From NCBI GenBank assembly GCA_010094025.1, contig ML991851.1, positions 60,095-124,094 of the forward strand: 64,000 bases of DNA. Reading direction: 5' to 3'. This document shows positions 47,361 through 56,975 of this stretch, in pieces (position 1 is the stretch's first letter; every line of letters starts with the position of its first letter). The position numbers and the translations under genes are program-made. This DNA is from Viridothelium virens (Eukaryota > Ascomycota > Dothideomycetes > Trypetheliales > Trypetheliaceae). The notes below the pieces were generated by a model that saw only the letters and a program-made list of their open reading frames with translations, did not search any database and was not told the origin of the DNA.

Positions 47361-48086
47361 TTGCAACGCGCGGAAGTCTTCGAAAAATTGCTCTTCGTCT
47401 GAGAAATTGCGCTTTTATACCCCGGACTATGAGAATGCTCCGCAAAGGAAAGAAGGGCGAGACAGCATACCTGTTCCGCAGTTTGACCCAACGTTTGGTC
47501 CACCCATCAATCTATTGCTTCTGATGGACTCGAATATCATAATGTTCTCAAGAAACAAGACCAAAAAAAAAGCGAAGGACAACTTCTATCTAACGAGATG
47601 AATGGCCTACCTGTTCGATGTTTTGAAATTGCATTCAGCGAGGCGTTGGTCTAATGCATTTAGCGCTGGGTTTAAGGTGTTTTCTCCTGGAGGTTTTTCA
47701 TTTTTTGCAGGTCATGATCATCTACCAGCTTAGAATAGTTCATCATAGCCACGGAAGAAAACACCCACGTTCCACTCTCGTCAGTTCCGGATAGACATTG
47801 GTTTCTCGCGCAATCTGGAACCGCTAGTATCTATGTAGTCGCTACGGACTAGCCGTTGACACAAACTCATTTGGAGATTCGAATAGAGGGTATCGAAAAC
47901 AATTCTACAGACTCGTCTATAGGTCTATACCCAGAAATGCCAGCAGCCGCGCGACTTTCCCAAGCTAACTCTGACGCCACATGCCTTCTCAGAAACCCAC
48001 GTGCTCTTGCAACTCATCCCGTCCCATTCATCCGATCCCATCCCAATCCAACTCCTGCCTCCCAAGAAACCCGTCCACTTTCCCCA
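47361..48086. other. Intergenic, convergent 3' ends
   Basis: This 726 bp gap lies between the small conserved gene and the CCDC124-like stop. No gene is supported. Confidence 0.5.
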
Positions 48087-48814
48087 TCACGCCGGCCCCG
48101 CCAACCTCGCCTCCGTCTTCGCCCTCTCCCCCTGCTGTAACTCCCGCACCTCCTCGCGCGTACTATCAAACCGCGCCGTCACCTGATTAAACGGGTTCTC
48201 GGGACTCTTCTCAAACTCCTTCCTTATCCGCTCGACCTTCTGATTCCGCCGCAGCGCCTTCTCGTCCTTCATCTCCTCCAGCCGGCGCGCCTCAAACACC
48301 GCGTACGCCGCCTTGAACCGCCGCTCTGGGTGCCGCTCTACTTGCTCGTTGCTGCCGCCTCCGCCGCGGTCGAGCGTCAGGGCGTCAAGCGCGTCGTCGA
48401 TGTTGGACGCGGACACCGAGCGTAGTTGGTTGGAGGAGGGGGCGTCGAGGCCTGAGAGGTCGAGCCCTCGCGATTTTTTGGCTGGCGCGTTCTTGCCTTT
48501 CGAGGGCTTGCTGGGGAGCGAGGCTTCTTCTTCGGCGAGGAGGGCGTCCTTTTCGGCTTTTTTGCGGGCGGCGTCGGCGGTCTTGGCGGCGGCGGCGTCT
48601 CTGTAGAAGGCGTTTATGAGTATGTTTCCTGGAGACACATGTGTAGGGTTGGGTTGGCATACTGTTTGGCGGTAGATTTGGCGCCTTTACCCCATTCGAC
48701 GTCTTCTGCTACTGCCTTCTTGCGATCGACTTCGGCTTGCTTGGCCGCAGCCGCTTCGGCCTTTTTGGCGTTGCCCGCCGCCTTCTTTGTGTTGACTTCT
48801 CCACGTGGGGCCAT
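48087..48814 (-). CDS. CCDC124/Lso2-like ribosome-associated protein
   Basis: Two exons, 48663-48814 and 48087-48600, encode 221 residues; the intron is 62 nt. The N-terminus (MAPRGEVNTKKAAGNAKKAE) is a Lys/Ala-rich basic helix, which continues across the junction (DAAAAKTADAARKKAEKDAL) as coiled coil. A short linker precedes the CCDC124 core (ERHPERRFKAAYAVFEARR, then GLRKNQ-like KALRRNQKVERIRKEFEKS and NPFNQVTARFDSTREEV). In yeast and human, this family binds hibernating or recovering 80S ribosomes at the P site and intersubunit bridges. It is a cytosolic or nuclear ribosome-recovery factor by homology. It is longer than yeast Lso2, as usual for Pezizomycotina and animals. Confidence 0.88.
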
Positions 48815-49158
48815 GATTGATATAGTGAAAGACTAGGCCGGGCGAGGCTTCCAGGGACGAGGTAAGCGGATTTTTAGGATGTAGAGGCGTAGAACGAGTG
48901 GGATGGTGGGGCTGAGTGGAAGTGGCGCCTGTCGAGTCATAAAGCCTTTCCTTTCCGGTTGTGACGTACATTGCAGGAGCAATAAGTCAGCATGGCACTC
49001 AATAAATACTAAGTCAAGTAGGCACGCTGAGATATCGACTTTCCGGTCTTCAAAATCTCTTTCTTTTGGCTCTCTCCTACATTTGACGATTTCGCAGAAT
49101 CGAATCCTGCCCAATATGCCGCATGCTGTATCATACACATGAACAGAACTGTAGATAT
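48815..49158. other. Intergenic
   Basis: This 344 bp gap separates two minus-strand genes and should hold the CCDC124-like promoter. No gene is seen. Confidence 0.5.
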
Positions 49159-50587
49159 TTACAAATCACTCGAGTCCAGTCTCTGCACAACCATTCCGGA
49201 GCTCGCACCACCGCCATTGCATATGGCCGCGCAACCGTACTCTCCTGGCTGTAGTTGGTGAAGCAAAGTCACGAGTATCCTTGCCCCTGAACTGCCAATG
49301 GCGTGACCCAAGGCAATGGCTCCGCCTAGTGGATTCACATTGTCAGTGCCCAATTCTAAGATCTATACGCAGTATTAGCGATCTGATGCCGGAGATCTTA
49401 GCAAGAGCCATACCTTTGCGTTCGCCTTGATCACCGCCGCGAAGGCCTCATTGAACTCCCAAACTTTCACATCCTCTTTTCTAATACCGGCCCTTTCTAA
49501 GACGAGTGGGACGACTTTCGCCGGCGCGATTGGGAAATCGATAGGAGCGACAGCAGCATCGCCGTAGGATACTACTCGTGCCAGTACTCGACTATTCTTC
49601 CCGTACTCCTTGGCAAAGTCTTTTCCACCAAGCACGAGGGCGCTAGCGCCATCATTGAAACTGGAGCTGTTCGCAGCAGTTACGGTCCCGCTTCCATCTC
49701 TCACGAATGCTGGCTTCAAAGTTGGGACTTTCTCCAGCTTCAGTCTGTTGTATCCTTCGTCTTCGACCACTTCAACGTCTTCCTTCTTGCCCTTTACCGT
49801 GACTGGCGTAACCTCCTCCTTGAACTTTCCCGACGCCCATGCTTCTTGCGCTCGCTTGTAACTCAGGATCGCAAATTCATCCTGCTCTTCTCTGGAGATC
49901 TTGTACTTCTTGGCCGTCTCCTCTGCACATACACCCATGTGGACCTGATTGTAGACATCCCACAGTCCATCACTGATCATGCCATCGCTAACCTTGAATT
50001 CTCCAAATGACGGCTGCTGGCCCGCTCGCGGTAAGTAGTAGGGTACGCGCGACATATTCTCCATGCCCCCAGCAACTTGTGCACCTCCTAGACCTAATTG
50101 AATGTTCTGTGCAGCGATGGACACGGCCTTCATGCCAGATGCGCAGACTTTGTTGATAGTTGTTGCCTCAACAGTGTTCGAGAGGCCAGAATGGATTGTG
50201 GCCTGCCGCGCTGGTGCTTGACCCGACCCAGCTTGGAGCACTTGGCCCATGTAGACGTCGGTGACTCGGTCATGAGGAACTTTGGATCTCTCAAGGGCAG
50301 ATTTAATCGCTGTTGCGCCGAGGGAGGTGGCAGGTACGATCGTAAATGCGCCATTGAACTGTCAGAAACTTCAGTCAGGTTCCTATCACCACAAGCAGGT
50401 ACTCAAGACATACGACGCCGACTGGTGTTCTCGTGGCACTTATTATGTACGCGTCTTGTATCTGTTGGTATGAAGCTCTTGAGGTATGGAAGCTTCTACG
50501 AGCCGAAGCTAACCGCCTAACACAGGACCGGGACTGTGTTGCTGTTCGAACAGTATGGGGAGCTGTCCTCCCAATTGACAAGTGCAT
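49159..50587 (-). CDS. Acetyl-CoA acetyltransferase (thiolase), mitochondrial
   Basis: Three exons, 50414-50587, 49414-50358 and 49159-49362, encode 440 residues. The start at [20 protein letters not shown] begins an Arg-rich presequence of about 40 residues ending near [10 protein letters not shown], so mitochondrial import is likely. Thiolase motifs are complete: nucleophile Cys130 in [20 protein letters not shown], His393 in [12 protein letters not shown] and Cys421 in CNGGGASSG. It condenses two acetyl-CoA to acetoacetyl-CoA, or runs in reverse in ketone-body and isoleucine breakdown. The presequence argues for the catabolic mitochondrial form rather than the cytosolic ERG10 form. Its start lies 507 bp from the divergent nitrilase gene. 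Confidence 0.95.
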
Positions 50588-51094
50588 GGTGCTGAATGTT
50601 GACAATTAGGAGCAATTGCAGCTAGGAAGGAGTACTTGATGCCCTACGTGCTCCCTCCATGACTCGATTTAAGGAGTTCATAGCAGCATTGAGAGCAGAA
50701 TAAAGCCGAGTGGTGGCACCGCGGGGTATCCTAGCTCCTCCGACGGCCTCGGATGCTGAATGAAGAGACCACGCAGTTGGGCCACCTCCAAGACCTGATC
50801 GTGGCCACATTTCATAGGCGTCTGCTTTCCAACGGTCGAACTCGCGTGACTCGGTGAAATAGAGATTTACGGCAGGGGCAAAATCTCCGGCAGCATCCTA
50901 TATCCACCTTAGCTCATCGAGATTGACATCATACCACCTTGCTACTAATTGCGGAGGCATCAGGTAAGTTTTGAGACCATTTCACAGCATCACGATAGGA
51001 TTTTGTATATGCGTTTGTCAGCCGAATTAGTTCTGCCTACTGTGCGTGCAATAAGGTACTCAGTCGTACGGGACGGAAGCTGCGGCTGTTGAAC
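50588..51094. promoter_or_regulatory. Divergent promoter region of thiolase and nitrilase genes
   Basis: This 507 bp lies between two divergent start codons. A 62-codon minus-strand frame (50622-50810) is not supported by any family. Both promoters must be here; individual elements cannot be placed. Confidence 0.45.
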
Positions 51095-52348
51095 ATGCCT
51101 CAAACATTGAAGCTTGCGGCTTCACAATCTCGGACCTTAGATACTACTGCTGAAACGCTACGTTCGCTCGAGGACACAACACGTACTGCTGCTTCACAAG
51201 GCATTGACCTCATCCTCTTTCCCGAGGCTTTCCTAGGTGGCTATCCGAGGACGTGTACTTTTGGTGCCGCTGTTGGAGCTCGTGACCCGTTTGGCCGCGA
51301 ACAGTTCCTCCAGTATTTTCACTCTGCGGTAGATCTTGGCGATACACCAACTGGATCTGGGGACGACTGGATCGAGCGCCGACTACCTGTCGCCAAAGGC
51401 ACGAGCCACAGAGGCGATGGCACGAGAGAAGAACTCGAGCAAATTGCAAGAGAGACCAAAGTCTTTATTGTCACTGGCCTCGTGGAGAAGAGCGGCGGAA
51501 CCTTGTATTGCGCCGTTGTCTATGTTTGCCCGCAAAATGGAGTTCTTGGCAAAAGACGAAAGGTCATGCCAACCGGTAGTGAAAGGCTTATATGGGGTCA
51601 AGGCCAGCCCAGCTCACTTCGTGCGGTGACAACAACTATTCGAGGTGTGAAACTTACGCTAGCAGCCGCAATCTGTTGGGAGAACTATATGCCCTTGCTG
51701 AGGCATTCTCTCTATTCACAGAACGTCAATGTATACCTTGCACCTACTGCAGATGCCCGGGACACCTGGCTACCACTGATGCGCACGATTGGAGCTGAGG
51801 GGAGAGCTTTTGTTCTCAGTGCAAATCAGTGCGTTACAAGGCAGCATCTGCCGGCATGGGTCCGTGGCGACACACCTGAGAAGTCAGATCACAGGACGCA
51901 GGAGATCAATTCACCTGCAGCAGGTCAAGACTCAAACGTGGTGCAAGACACTGCCTTGAATGGCTCGACTGTCGCAGATGATGAGAGCCGGCCAAGCAGG
52001 CGAAGGGCGTCGGTCGTGACGCAAACTCCAGAGAGACACGAGATTTGTTGGCCTGCAGCTGATTCAGCAGGGAAACCAGGACAGGAACCCGTCAGTACTG
52101 CAGCCAAGTCATCAAATGGAGCAGAATCGGACTTCGTCAGTCGTGGCGGCTCATGCATCGTGTCTCCACTGGGCGAAGTTCTGGCTGGGCCACTGTGGGA
52201 AGTTGAGGACGGTGGCCTGCTGACTGTCGAAGTTGATTTTGAAGACTGTGAACGAGGAAGATTGGACCTGGATGTTGCAGGATCCTATTCACGAAACGAC
52301 GCGTTCAAATTGACGGTTGAAGGTCTGGAGCTGGATCCTCCACCCTGA
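51095..52348 (+). CDS. Nitrilase
   Basis: A single exon of 417 residues starting at MPQTLKLAASQSRTLD. The catalytic triad is complete: Glu44 (ILFPEAFLGGYP), Lys156 (RRKVMPTGSERL) and Cys194 (AAICWENYMPL). The CWEN motif and the GGYPR signature place it with true nitrilases, which turn nitriles into carboxylic acids and ammonia, rather than amidases or Nit2-type enzymes. A Ser/Asp-rich insert of about 85 residues (around 262-347) sits between ANQCVTR and the conserved GGSCIVSPLGEVL; family members I know are shorter here. The substrate is unknown. Plant-associated fungi use such enzymes on cyanogenic or indole nitriles, but nothing here shows that. Confidence 0.92.
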   Translation: MPQTLKLAASQSRTLDTTAETLRSLEDTTRTAASQGIDLILFPEAFLGGYPRTCTFGAAVGARDPFGREQFLQYFHSAVDLGDTPTGSGDDWIERRLPVAKGTSHRGDGTREELEQIARETKVFIVTGLVEKSGGTLYCAVVYVCPQNGVLGKRRKVMPTGSERLIWGQGQPSSLRAVTTTIRGVKLTLAAAICWENYMPLLRHSLYSQNVNVYLAPTADARDTWLPLMRTIGAEGRAFVLSANQCVTRQHLPAWVRGDTPEKSDHRTQEINSPAAGQDSNVVQDTALNGSTVADDESRPSRRRASVVTQTPERHEICWPAADSAGKPGQEPVSTAAKSSNGAESDFVSRGGSCIVSPLGEVLAGPLWEVEDGGLLTVEVDFEDCERGRLDLDVAGSYSRNDAFKLTVEGLELDPPP

Positions 52349-52577
52349 ACGTTAGGAGTGAAGACTTGGGCGCCTACTGGAAGCTGTCACAGTATATTAC
52401 GGGTATGTCAATCGATTTCTGTCTCCTGATAGCCTTGATATGTACTTGAAGGCGTTCTGAAAAGATAACCGTTACAATGATAATGTCGAAAGGTTATAGC
52501 ATGAACTTACCTATTGCAGTCGTCGACGGTACGACTGACTCCTATACATGTGAAAAAACAAAACCAAAGCGTAGGTA

Positions 52578-53141
52578 CTAATTACGAAAACATGATACAT
52601 ATCCTGAAAGCCTCTCTTCAAAGAAGCTTTTCACAGCCAGCACGCCGTTCGTCTTCTTCAGGACTGATTGCTCTTGAAATGTCAGGCCTCGATAAGGATC
52701 ATCGATCTTGAGTGCGTGCAGTGCCCTTATTGTCCTTCGATGGAGGCATGTGAGCTTGTCCTTTGCAGCGCCTGACGGTTTCTCCTTCCTCTCTAGGTCG
52801 TCCAGCTCTGCAAGATACAACTGTCGTTCACGTCTCCATCTTCGGATGATTGTCACTTGCTGTCTTTCTCTGCATGCCTCACAAGGAAACTCGATCTCGG
52901 CCACTATCCTCGTCACTTTGTCGCAATATCCATCGTGTCGATTTGAGGCCTTATCGTCGCTATGCCCGCACGAGTCATTCCAGATCTCAATTTTACACAT
53001 CTCGACGCTTTTGAGTAGATCTCCGGTTGGGAAGTTACTGTGAAAACTTTCTGGACCTAAATCTTGCTTGCATTCTCGATTTAAGTCAGCATGCTCTTTG
53101 TCCACATTGCACGTGCGGAAACAAGAGCCTTTGCGTATCAT
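52578..53141 (-). CDS. Hypothetical protein, CGH/CxxC type (tandem gene A)
   Basis: A single-exon frame of 187 residues; translation could also begin at MCKIEIWNDSC (53000). It shows C58-G-H60, C73 and C87-x2-C90 (SCGHSDDKAS, DGYC, FPCEACRER). A charged helix follows (RRWRRERQLYLAELDDLERK). The arrangement CGH...C...CxxC followed by a charged helix also occurs in the next two genes on the same strand, so I see it as the shortest and most divergent of a tandem trio. The motif could bind a zinc ion, but it is not a full RING. No family is recognised. It lies 351 bp from gene B. Confidence 0.6.
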   Translation of the reverse strand: MIRKGSCFRTCNVDKEHADLNRECKQDLGPESFHSNFPTGDLLKSVEMCKIEIWNDSCGHSDDKASNRHDGYCDKVTRIVAEIEFPCEACRERQQVTIIRRWRRERQLYLAELDDLERKEKPSGAAKDKLTCLHRRTIRALHALKIDDPYRGLTFQEQSVLKKTNGVLAVKSFFEERLSGYVSCFRN

Positions 53142-53492
53142 TCTTTCACATTTCGACTAGCCTCAAAGGATACGGATTCCAATCCTTTCAGAAGCATTTC
53201 GCAATGGGAAGGCGACGAAATCAGCACAATACCGACGGCGTGACCGTGGTTAAGACTCGTGCACGTTCACACTCCCGGAGTCTTTGGTGACTGAGGTTTC
53301 TAATTTTAACATAGCAAGCTAAATTTAGGAAGGTACAGTGAAATCCCTCTCGCTAGGGAGCTAATCAGATGCTTCTGCGACCGAAGAAATGCGGGCATTC
53401 CCGAGCAACCGTCCCCGGACATACTACATGAAAGAAAAGCAAGAAGTGAAGCGCACGAAGCTTCTTCTGCCAAAGACTACCTAATATCAGCC
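53142..53492. other. Intergenic between tandem genes A and B
   Basis: This 351 bp gap holds the presumed promoter of gene A. No gene is seen. Confidence 0.5.
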
Positions 53493-54872
53493 CTAATCCT
53501 CGTATGCTTCGTCAGGATCCTCCCAGTCCTCGTATGCTTCGTCAGGGTCCTCCCAGTTCTCGTATGCTTCGTCATGATCCTTCCAGTCCTCAGCATCTTC
53601 CGAGTCTGGATAATCTTCGTTCTCTTGGAGGGACTCATCATCGTCCGACCTTTCGTCCGCAGAAAGTTCCTCGAATTGGTCGCTCATTTCCTGCATGGAT
53701 GGATTGAAGAAGTATACTTGTCGACGTTGGGGTCTCTCCCCCACTTCTTCTTCGCCTCTCGTGGGTGACTCGGGCGACGATCCTCGTGAGGAAGGTTCCT
53801 GAGAACGCTCCCCTAGTCTCTGCATTAGCATGGTGCCTCTGGCTGATACCGGTGGCTTTGACCGAACGTACGGTGATTTGGCTGAACCCGAAATTTTGCC
53901 CACTGATTGGGCATTCGGAAATTTGGCCTTTCCATCCATATGTCTGTTCTTCCTAGACTCACTTGTTGAGGGCTGCTGAGCTGCCCTCTCCGCTCCCTCT
54001 CTCACAGCTTCCCATGTTTCTCTGAAGTCGCGCTCTGTCTTGTCTTTCGAGCTTTGGCGCGACGATTCGGCTCGTCGGTCATGCTCCTTCAGCTGTCGCT
54101 CCTGTTGGGCCTCCGCCTGGGTATCCTCCTCGAGCCTCAGATCGCAGAGCTTGGCTGCGAGATGATCGGCGGCTTCGTATCCGATATCAAGCGCTCGCAT
54201 CTTGCCGATGAGATCATACTCGATCTGTATGGGCGTCACCTTGCGTGATGCCTCGAGCAATGTTGCTCCGCGGGGCGATAGGTCACGCCGCGATCGAAAG
54301 TCTCGAGGAGATTCCCCCTCGGTGTCCCTCGCTGGGGATCTGCTACGGTCTTGTCGCACGTGAGCAGTATCTTCTCTTCTGCCTCGGATGCTGCCTCGAA
54401 ACTCGGCTAGCATCTGCTCACGTCGACTCAGGGCTTGCTCACCGCATTCCCCCTGGAGGGGCACCTCGCGACAACGTCGACCCGCCTGGAGGGCTTCTTC
54501 ACGGAGCTCCTTCATTTGTTTCTCGACCTCATCCATGTATATGAGATAGATGTAGCGGGCTCGAGGATCGTCCATGTACTCCACCTCCTGGTATTGTTGT
54601 CTTTTTTCCAGGAACATCGACATGGTGGTTCTATCAAGGCATGTCGGGCACACGAATGCTTCCGTGGTCACATCTTCCTCTGCCTCTTCGGCGTTGTCGG
54701 CGAGATCCAATGCCGTGCTGGTCTTCGGTTTGGCGCAATTTTGTGCGCACCTCTCGATCCAGGTTGCGATCATAAAATGCCCACATTGGAGCTGGTGGTG
54801 ACTGGAGTATCCTTCGAGGACCTCCTTGCAGCGAGTGCGATTGTCTGTGAGTGGGTCGTTCGTTCGGCCCAT
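53493..54872 (-). CDS. Hypothetical protein, CGH/CxxC type (tandem gene B) with acidic repeats
   Basis: A single-exon frame of 459 residues starting MGRTNDPLTDNRTRCK. The N-terminal 80 residues carry C30-G-H32, C42-x3-C46 and C75-P-x-C78 (LQCGHFMIATWIERCAQNC, AFVCPTCLDR). A helix rich in Tyr and Glu follows (MDDPRARYIYLIYMDEVEKQ). The middle is Arg/Asp/Glu-rich and low-complexity, probably coiled coil and disordered. The extreme C-terminus has three tandem 10-residue repeats (consensus DWEDPDEAYE). The six Cys/His positions suggest one zinc site. Cys spacing is nearly the same as in gene C, so the two are likely paralogues. Function is unknown. Confidence 0.7.
   Translation of the reverse strand: MGRTNDPLTDNRTRCKEVLEGYSSHHQLQCGHFMIATWIERCAQNCAKPKTSTALDLADNAEEAEEDVTTEAFVCPTCLDRTTMSMFLEKRQQYQEVEYMDDPRARYIYLIYMDEVEKQMKELREEALQAGRRCREVPLQGECGEQALSRREQMLAEFRGSIRGRREDTAHVRQDRSRSPARDTEGESPRDFRSRRDLSPRGATLLEASRKVTPIQIEYDLIGKMRALDIGYEAADHLAAKLCDLRLEEDTQAEAQQERQLKEHDRRAESSRQSSKDKTERDFRETWEAVREGAERAAQQPSTSESRKNRHMDGKAKFPNAQSVGKISGSAKSPYVRSKPPVSARGTMLMQRLGERSQEPSSRGSSPESPTRGEEEVGERPQRRQVYFFNPSMQEMSDQFEELSADERSDDDESLQENEDYPDSEDAEDWKDHDEAYENWEDPDEAYEDWEDPDEAYED
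53496..53590 (-). repeat. 30 bp tandem repeat x3 inside gene B
   Basis: Three near-identical 30 bp units encode the acidic decapeptide repeats at the C-terminus of gene B, with only a few base differences between copies. Recent tandem duplication is likely, and copy number may vary between strains. Confidence 0.8.
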
Positions 54873-55285
54873 TTTCGAAAATTATTTCGGGGAGACCCCC
54901 AGTGCCAAGGATGTTGTTTAAAAAAGGGGGGGGTTGCGAAGCTTGGGGAATTGAAAAAGGATTCGAGGAGCGCGGAGGTTACGGTTACAGGAGAGAGCAC
55001 AGAGCTGGGGGGTGCCTGGGTTAAATAGTGCGGAAATGAAGTGACTCAGAGGCCTATTACTGAAATATGGCACATGACAGACGGTTACTACTGCAGACAA
55101 TGATTCCTCTTAATCACATCTTGTCGAAGCTAGCCTTATTCAGGAGATTCAGGGGTGCATATCGTTTCACCTCCAATCACGCCTGGAGATGGCCCGGGTG
55201 AGGGGCCGCCATCTGCAAAGAGCTACAGGTACCAAAAGTGAAGAGAGAAAATCTTCTATTCTTAGACTGCTGGAGAGATTTTCCA
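54873..55285. other. Intergenic between tandem genes B and C
   Basis: This 413 bp gap holds the presumed promoter of gene B and a short A7/G8-type homopolymer run near 54920. No gene is seen. Confidence 0.5.
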
Positions 55286-56515
55286 TCACTTTCTTCCAAA
55301 GTGGAGAGTCTTTGACCGAGGACTAGTGGACTTCTTCAACTCAGCCTGTCTACTCTTGTCAATCTGGGCTGTCAACTTCAAGATATTTGCACTTACCTCT
55401 TTTACGCGCTGGTCCATCGAGATCCACAAAAAGTCTTCTTCGTCAATCAGGTCAAGTGGTTTCACCGTATTCTCTGTCACTCCATTGTGGGCGCGTCGGA
55501 TGGGCGTCAATCTGTTGAGAAGCTGTTCATACGTCAGCTGAACACCTTCGTCAAAACTGGAGCCCTCGACAATCGAAATCGGACGTTTCGTGTCGTACTC
55601 GTTGATTGAAAACGTCGAGCCTTGGTCGAAAGAGGGGCTCTCATCTGATGGCTCGATTCTACCATCAATTGCATGACATGGCCGTCCGATCCCTGTCAAG
55701 TTTGCCTCATCCTGCTTACGCTCCCCCGACCACACCCTCTGCAAGGCCTGCCGTCGCTGCTCAACGGCTCGCTCAGGAAAGTAGCCCAAGAGCACCCTGA
55801 TACCTTCCATTTCGTTGACAAAGGTCATGTACTTCTTGGTATACTTCTTGTCCAGCAGCTCAGAAATACACCTCGGGCAGCAGAAGGTGTCTGCAGTCCG
55901 ACGCATCATTTCCCCAGAGCTCCTATTGACATGCTGAAGCTTCTCATCGTCTACCTTGCAGTTCTTGGAACAGGACTGCGGCCCTTCAGGTGTGACGACC
56001 TTGTGGCCACACTCGAGAACATGAGTCAATCCACCGAACCTGCATGGCTCGAGGTGGGGATTGGGATACAGTGGGTAGAATGCAGGTAGTGGTGGAATCG
56101 ACGGGGACTCGGAGGACAGACTGGATGGCTTTTGCTTTGTGACAGGCAGGTCAGCAGGCGTCTCCTCGATAGTGGGCAGCCCTACGCTTTGTCCATGATT
56201 TTTGGAGAGTGCCTTTCGGTTTATGCGATGCACTTTCTTTGGCTCGGGCCAGTCGCCTGGAGATGGGTTTAACTTGTGGTAAATTGGACCCCTAGATGCA
56301 GGGGCTGGACTACCGCGTTTTGTTAGTTTCGGTGTTTGCGACAATGGTATCGAATTGTAGGGCGTCGGAATGTTGGACGTCACGACAGCGCAACCCGTGC
56401 GCTTTGGCATTGGTATGGAACTGGTCGACATCCTCGATTTCGTCGATGAGAAAGAAGACTGTCGAGCGTGCCTCCCCGGGTATATAGCTGCGATTTTGCT
56501 GCTCTTCGTTGCCAT
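55286..56515 (-). CDS. Hypothetical protein, CGH/CxxC type (tandem gene C)
   Basis: A single-exon frame of 409 residues starting MATKSSKIAAIYPGRH. The first 150 residues are Ser/Pro/Lys-rich and disordered. The Cys/His module lies at residues 169-216: C169-G-H171, C182-x3-C186 and C213-P-x-C216 (LECGHKVVTPEGPQSCSKNC, CCPRCISEL). A Tyr/Lys-rich helix follows (DKKYTKKYMTFVNEMEGI). The C-terminal half is mostly helical and charged. The spacing between cysteines differs from gene B by only one or two residues, and both have C-P-x-C. This points to common descent although the flanks do not align by eye. No function is assigned. It precedes the flavin monooxygenase gene by 460 bp. Confidence 0.7.
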   Translation of the reverse strand: MATKSSKIAAIYPGRHARQSSFSSTKSRMSTSSIPMPKRTGCAVVTSNIPTPYNSIPLSQTPKLTKRGSPAPASRGPIYHKLNPSPGDWPEPKKVHRINRKALSKNHGQSVGLPTIEETPADLPVTKQKPSSLSSESPSIPPLPAFYPLYPNPHLEPCRFGGLTHVLECGHKVVTPEGPQSCSKNCKVDDEKLQHVNRSSGEMMRRTADTFCCPRCISELLDKKYTKKYMTFVNEMEGIRVLLGYFPERAVEQRRQALQRVWSGERKQDEANLTGIGRPCHAIDGRIEPSDESPSFDQGSTFSINEYDTKRPISIVEGSSFDEGVQLTYEQLLNRLTPIRRAHNGVTENTVKPLDLIDEEDFLWISMDQRVKEVSANILKLTAQIDKSRQAELKKSTSPRSKTLHFGRK

Positions 56516-56975
56516 TGCAGACCGTCTTCCAATATTTCTTTCAAGATTGCCGAAAACCAGTCTTCAGGCTACAGGAAAAGTTCAAGAAGGCAGATCAATG
56601 AATGACGGAACGGTGAAGCAAAATCTAGGCAATCGGAATAGCACACGGAAAAGAACGTGAATATGGCTCTCTTGACTATCCAGTATATGAACCTGTTGAT
56701 AAAGACGTCATCTAACAAGGTCATTGTCAACATTTTGGTAATGCGGCTTTGTGCGCCTAGTGACACAAAGCTTTTTCTACATGACTTCCGTTGAAGGTCA
56801 TCTTTGAGCATCACGAGCGTGTGGTGAATGTTTACCTTGGTCAAAGCTTATTCATCCAAATAGGTTAGAGTTGAACTGGAATGAATCAAGCAATGTGAGT
56901 CGCCGGCTCAACTTCGTATCAGCCTCCAATCAAGAGAACACGCGTTTAAAGATCACTCAAGCGTTATGGTTCCCT
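56516..56975. other. Intergenic between gene C and the monooxygenase
   Basis: This 460 bp gap holds the presumed promoter of gene C and the 3' end of the monooxygenase transcript. No gene is seen. Confidence 0.5.

Noticed and set aside
50622-50810. 62-codon minus-strand frame in the thiolase/nitrilase promoter
   Set aside because: It has no family similarity and lies in a region needed for two promoters.
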